Origin: Pseudomonadota bacterium
Lineage (GTDB): Bacteria > Pseudomonadota > Alphaproteobacteria > Ferrovibrionales > Ferrovibrionaceae
Assembly: GCA_021793055.1 (NCBI GenBank)
Contig: JAJYTL010000029.1
Span: 1-17,486, forward strand
Reading direction: 5' to 3'
Length of the DNA stretch: 17,486 nt
Shown: in pieces, positions 14,947 through 17,486 of the stretch
How the letters are laid out: the number at the start of each line of letters is the position of its first letter
Numbering within the stretch: position 1 is the first letter of the stretch
The notes under the pieces: model-generated
Databases searched by the model: none
What the model was told of the DNA's origin: nothing
The model's input: only the letters and a program-made list of their open reading frames with translations
Program-made: the position numbers and the translations under genes

Positions 14947-15558
14947 CTATCGTGAGGGAATCTGCTCACCCACGCCTGCCAGCAGCGCCGCGGCGCAACG
15001 CTCTTCGACGCGTTGGCAGATGTAATGGTACATGGAAATATGTACCTCCTGAATACGGGGCGTGGAGCGCGACGGCACGTCCAACAGCACATCAGCAAGG
15101 GCGGCAAGCTTGCCACCGCCTTCCCCAGTCATCGCGACAGTGGTCATTTTCATCGCCTTCGCGCGCTCGAAGGCGGCGACGACGTTCTTCGAATTGCCGC
15201 TGGTGCTGAGCCCCCAGACCACGCCTCCCGGCTCACCATAGGCTTCGACCTGCCGGGCATAGACGGTTTCGTAAGCGTAATCGTTGCTCCAGGCGGTCAG
15301 CGTTGCGACATTGGCGCCGAGCGCGATTGCCTTGAGGCCCGGCCGCTCGATGAGAAACCGCGACGCGAGTTCGCCCGCGATATGCATGGCGTCCGAGGCC
15401 GAGCCGCCATTGCCGCAGATCAGAACCGGCAAGCGTGCTGTCAGAGCCGACGCGACGTGGCCGATCGCCTGCGCCATCCGACGATCCAGGTCAGAGGTCT
15501 TCGTACGCTTGAGGATATCGATGCCTTCCTCAGCGTATGAAGAATAGCTTGCCAGCAT
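14947..15558 (-). CDS. gmhA: sedoheptulose-7-phosphate isomerase (GmhA-type, 203 aa)
   Basis: A SIS-domain isomerase that turns sedoheptulose 7-phosphate into D-glycero-D-manno-heptose 7-phosphate, the first step to ADP- or GDP-heptose. CGNGGSASDAMHIAGEL (residues 48-64) and STSGNSKNV are the phosphate-binding parts. The metal ligands of E. coli GmhA (His61, Glu65, Gln172, His180) have counterparts His59, Glu63, Gln170 and His178 at identical spacing. The length (203 aa against about 192) and the C-terminal RIQEVHISMYHYICQRVEE agree. It is separated from the main unit by the small lipoprotein gene and two gaps, so it may be transcribed on its own, but it supplies the substrate of HddA. A related DiaA protein lacks this context. 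Confidence 0.88.
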   Translation of the reverse strand: MLASYSSYAEEGIDILKRTKTSDLDRRMAQAIGHVASALTARLPVLICGNGGSASDAMHIAGELASRFLIERPGLKAIALGANVATLTAWSNDYAYETVYARQVEAYGEPGGVVWGLSTSGNSKNVVAAFERAKAMKMTTVAMTGEGGGKLAALADVLLDVPSRSTPRIQEVHISMYHYICQRVEERCAAALLAGVGEQIPSR

Positions 15559-15571
15559 CCGTTTGCACTCT

Positions 15572-15580
15572 TGTGGATAA
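15572..15580 (-). promoter_or_regulatory. perfect DnaA-box nonamer just upstream of gmhA
   Basis: The minus strand reads TTATCCACA, the consensus DnaA box, 13 bases before the gmhA ATG. I found no second box nearby, so this is not an origin. It could affect gmhA expression or be chance. Confidence 0.3.
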
Positions 15581-15813
15581 CTTATTCTCCCAGGCTTTTC
15601 GATAACCCGCTTTGATCAGCTTGTCCAGCCGAACAGGGTTCGGACCGCAGACGGCAAACTGGGCATGGAACTTGCGGCCGCAATGAGCACTGGAGTGCGC
15701 CCTTCCGGGTGGACACCTTTGCAGTGCGCGCAGTTGCACTGTGAATAGGAAGATGACCGCGTGGTGTCACCATACGGGCCTATCAGGTTGGCGTCCGGGC
15801 GAGTGTTGCAGCT

Positions 15814-15853
15814 GGGTCCTTGGGTCCTTGAGTCCTTACTTCCTTGCTTCCTC
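15814..15853. repeat. degenerate 8-bp tandem repeat, five units
   Basis: GGGTCCTT, GGGTCCTT, GAGTCCTT, ACTTCCTT and GCTTCCTC follow one another without a gap. The copies decay to the right. It lies between genes and is not in a reading frame that matters. Confidence 0.7.
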
Positions 15854-15919
15854 GCAATCCCGGCACGATGCACCGGATTTGCGAGAGGAAGGCCAGTTAT
15901 TACGCTTTATCATTGTATT

Positions 15920-15938
15920 TATGGCATAATACACCATA
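15920..15938 (+). promoter_or_regulatory. palindrome and possible -10 element before the ATPase gene
   Basis: TATGG (15920-15924) and CCATA (15934-15938) are inverted around nine bases that contain CATAAT, a fair -10. The ATG follows at 15948 with no clear ribosome binding site, so the transcript may have a very short leader. The palindrome could be an operator over the promoter. No good -35 was found. Confidence 0.35.
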
Positions 15939-15947
15939 ATTACGCGG

Positions 15948-17132
15948 ATGATACCGCGACAAAAGACCGAAACCGTTCTTGCCCGCCTTAACCAGTTCCC
16001 TGCCGTAGCGCTGCTCGGGCCGCGTCAGGCGGGCAAAACGACGCTTGCCGAACAGATCGCGGACAGGCGGCCGAGCGTCTATCTCGATCTCGAAGACCCA
16101 GCCGACCGGGAAAAGCTGGCCGATGCCGCGCTCTATCTGTCCGGGCATGAAGACAAGCTCGTCATTCTGGATGAGGTGCAGCGGACGCCAGAGCTGTTCC
16201 AGACGCTGCGCGGCCTCATCGACAAAGGACGCAGAGGTGGCCTTAAGGCCGGCCGGTTCCTGCTTCTCGGCTCGGCGTCGATCGACCTGCTCAGGCAATC
16301 GGGTGAATCCCTCGCGGGCCGAATTGCCTATGTCGAGCTTGGGCCATTGAACGTGCTCGAAGCCAACGGTGACAAGCGCGAGAGGCTCTGGATCAGGGGC
16401 GGATTCCCTGACAGCTTTCTCGCCGAGAGCGATAAGGAAAGCGCTATTTGGCGCAAGAATTTCATCCGCACTTATTTGGAGCGTGACATCCCGCAGCTCG
16501 GCCCGCGTGTGCCGGCGGAAACGTTGCGCCGGTTCTGGACCATGCTCGCGCATGTCCAGAGCGGTCTATTGAATGCGGCGCAAATAGCGCGCGGCCTCGG
16601 CGTGGACGGCAAAACCGTCTCCCGTTATCTCGACCTGCTCGTCGATCTGCTGCTGGTGCGCCGCCTCCCCCCGCTTCATGCCAATGTCGGCAAGCGCCTC
16701 GTCAAGTCGCCCAAAGTCTATGTGCGTGACAGCGGCATCGTCCACACACTGCTTGGACTCGATGACCACGAGGCAGTTCTGGGCCACCCGGTTGCCGGCG
16801 GAAGCTGGGAAGGCTTCGTCATCGAGAATCTGCTCAGTGCGGCACCGGAGCAGGTAAACGCGAGCTTCTATCGCACGGCAGCAGGTGCCGAGATTGACTT
16901 GGTGCTCGAAATGCCCGGCGGGAAGCTGTGGGCCGTGGAAATCAAGCGCGGGCTGACGCCAAAGCTCGACAAGGGATTCCACCACGCGCGCGAAGATCTG
17001 AAACCGGAGCGAAGCTTCATCGTCTATTCCGGGGAGGAGCGCTACCAAAAGGCGGACGGCGTCGAGGCGATTGGCTTGCGGGAGCTGGCGTCCATGCTGG
17101 GCGGCCCGCCCAAATCGAGCCCGCAGCAATAA
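15948..17132 (+). CDS. AAA_14/DUF4143-type ATPase (394 aa)
   Basis: Walker A GPRQAGKTT at residues 24-32 and Walker B LVILDEVQ at 71-78 define the P-loop domain, with the typical FLLLGSAS sensor strand and GRIAYVELGPL. A winged-helix part (NAAQIARGLGVDGKTVSRYL, about 209-228) leads into DUF4143. The C-terminus has AEIDLVLE and AVEIKRG (Asp317, Glu331, Lys333), which look like the PD-(D/E)XK nuclease-fold motif. These proteins are common, often mobile, and of unknown role. It is the only plus-strand gene of the window and is unrelated to the glycan genes. The ATG at 15948 is the first in frame; a ribosome site is not evident. Confidence 0.88.
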   Translation: MIPRQKTETVLARLNQFPAVALLGPRQAGKTTLAEQIADRRPSVYLDLEDPADREKLADAALYLSGHEDKLVILDEVQRTPELFQTLRGLIDKGRRGGLKAGRFLLLGSASIDLLRQSGESLAGRIAYVELGPLNVLEANGDKRERLWIRGGFPDSFLAESDKESAIWRKNFIRTYLERDIPQLGPRVPAETLRRFWTMLAHVQSGLLNAAQIARGLGVDGKTVSRYLDLLVDLLLVRRLPPLHANVGKRLVKSPKVYVRDSGIVHTLLGLDDHEAVLGHPVAGGSWEGFVIENLLSAAPEQVNASFYRTAAGAEIDLVLEMPGGKLWAVEIKRGLTPKLDKGFHHAREDLKPERSFIVYSGEERYQKADGVEAIGLRELASMLGGPPKSSPQQ

Positions 17133-17339
17133 AGAGGAGCCTTCGACCCGGCGCGGGCTGCCCTGGCCTTCGGTGATGATCTCGTATTCGCGCTCAGACC
17201 GTGCTGCTGCCTGTTTGAACGTCCTCTCGGCACGCAGCTCGCCCTGGCGGTCTGTGAAGAGTTCCTTGGTCCCTGAGCCGATCGTTGGCGCGCGTTGGCG
17301 CGTGCGGCAGCAATTGCGCGGAAATCGGTGTGCGCAATT
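17133..17339 (-). pseudogene. possible coding remnant with no start or stop of its own
   Basis: Reading the minus strand from about 17300 to 17137 gives an uninterrupted, charged, protein-like sequence (for example TKELFTDRQGELRAERTFKQ and EREYEIITEGQG). The frame then continues antisense into the ATPase gene. It has no convincing start, and I do not recognise the family. It could be the end of a gene truncated by arrival of the ATPase gene, or chance. Confidence 0.2.
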
Positions 17340-17486
17340 CTATGGCTCCCTCCGGCGAAAGAGCTCGGGGCGGCGCCAGAACTTGTATCCAAAATACCCC
17401 GCGGCGGCGGCAATGCCGGCGCCGGCCGCGACGGCGAGCGAGACGGTGCCGCCGAATACCAGGGCGAGGATGACGGCCGCGAGCCA
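17340..17486 (-). CDS. C-terminal end of a membrane protein (cut by the window edge)
   Basis: An open frame enters from the right edge and ends with TAG at 17342-17340, giving 48 residues. It begins WLAAVILALVFGGTVSLAVA and continues as an Ala/Gly-rich hydrophobic helix, then a positively charged tail (YKFWRRPELFRRREP). One or two membrane-spanning helices with a basic cytoplasmic end are likely. No family can be named from this fragment. The short length leaves room for doubt that it is coding. Confidence 0.45.
   Translation of the reverse strand, partial: WLAAVILALVFGGTVSLAVAAGAGIAAAAGYFGYKFWRRPELFRRREP

Larger units (their letters stand above)
15559..15947. other. non-coding stretch between gmhA and the ATPase gene
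   Basis: About 390 bp separating two divergent genes. Overlapping short frames here have no recognisable motifs and I do not call them genes. Visible structure: a DnaA-box-like nonamer beside gmhA, short palindromes built on GCACT (687-698 and 722-741 of the 15-kb block), a degenerate 8-bp tandem repeat, and an AT-rich palindrome before the ATPase start. Confidence 0.5.

Noticed and set aside
15572..15741. Possible replication origin (DnaA box plus GCACT palindromes)
   Set aside because: Only one DnaA box and no AT-rich unwinding region or iterons beside it.
15530..15873. Three overlapping short minus-strand frames upstream of gmhA
   Set aside because: No shared motif, no ribosome sites, and they overlap each other in different frames.

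Overview
The window is GC-rich DNA with tightly packed genes, frequent 4-bp ATGA stop/start overlaps and some GTG starts. The protein types suggest a Gram-negative proteobacterium, most likely an alphaproteobacterium; this class-level guess rests on composition and gene style only. Most of it is one surface-polysaccharide (O-antigen or capsule-like) locus read on the minus strand. At the right edge is an unrelated plus-strand ATPase gene.

Layout from high to low coordinates, the direction of transcription of the locus: gmhA-type sedoheptulose-7-phosphate isomerase (14947-15558); a small LptM/YifL-like lipoprotein (14581-14742); an AT-richer gap of about 640 bp; then a packed run of a thiamine-diphosphate E1 alpha/beta pair (12962-13942, 11914-12975), a ColD-type PLP sugar 3-dehydratase with His in place of the usual Lys (10698-11867), an extended SDR (9725-10669), a GDP-fucose-synthase/ColC-type epimerase-reductase (8698-9699) and two GT2 glycosyltransferases (7732-8670, 6839-7735). 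A 271-bp gap carries a good minus-strand promoter. After it come a B12-domain radical SAM enzyme (5044-6567), hddC (4301-5047), hddA (3293-4288), two GT-B-like glycosyltransferases (1517-3214, 615-1520) and the start of an ABC-2 polysaccharide export permease that runs off the left edge (1-505).

Together the genes suggest this scheme. GmhA, HddA and HddC (with a GmhB phosphatase from elsewhere) make GDP-D-glycero-alpha-D-manno-heptose. The SDR, ColD-like enzyme, TPP E1 pair, radical SAM enzyme and Fcl/ColC-like enzyme then modify it. A 4-keto sugar that is 3-deoxygenated and then takes a two-carbon acetyl unit from pyruvate is a precedented route to branched sugars. Applied to a heptose it would give a C9, 3-deoxy, 4-C-branched sugar. 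That carbon skeleton matches carbocyclic nonoses of the caryose type if a C7-C8 bond is then closed, for which the radical SAM enzyme is the obvious candidate. This is inference from gene content; no sequence search was possible. Four glycosyltransferases and the ABC permease would assemble and export the glycan.

The right part (15559-17486) looks like a different neighbourhood: a 390-bp non-coding stretch with a short degenerate 8-bp tandem repeat, a plus-strand AAA_14/DUF4143 ATPase, and the last 48 codons of a minus-strand membrane protein entering from the right edge.
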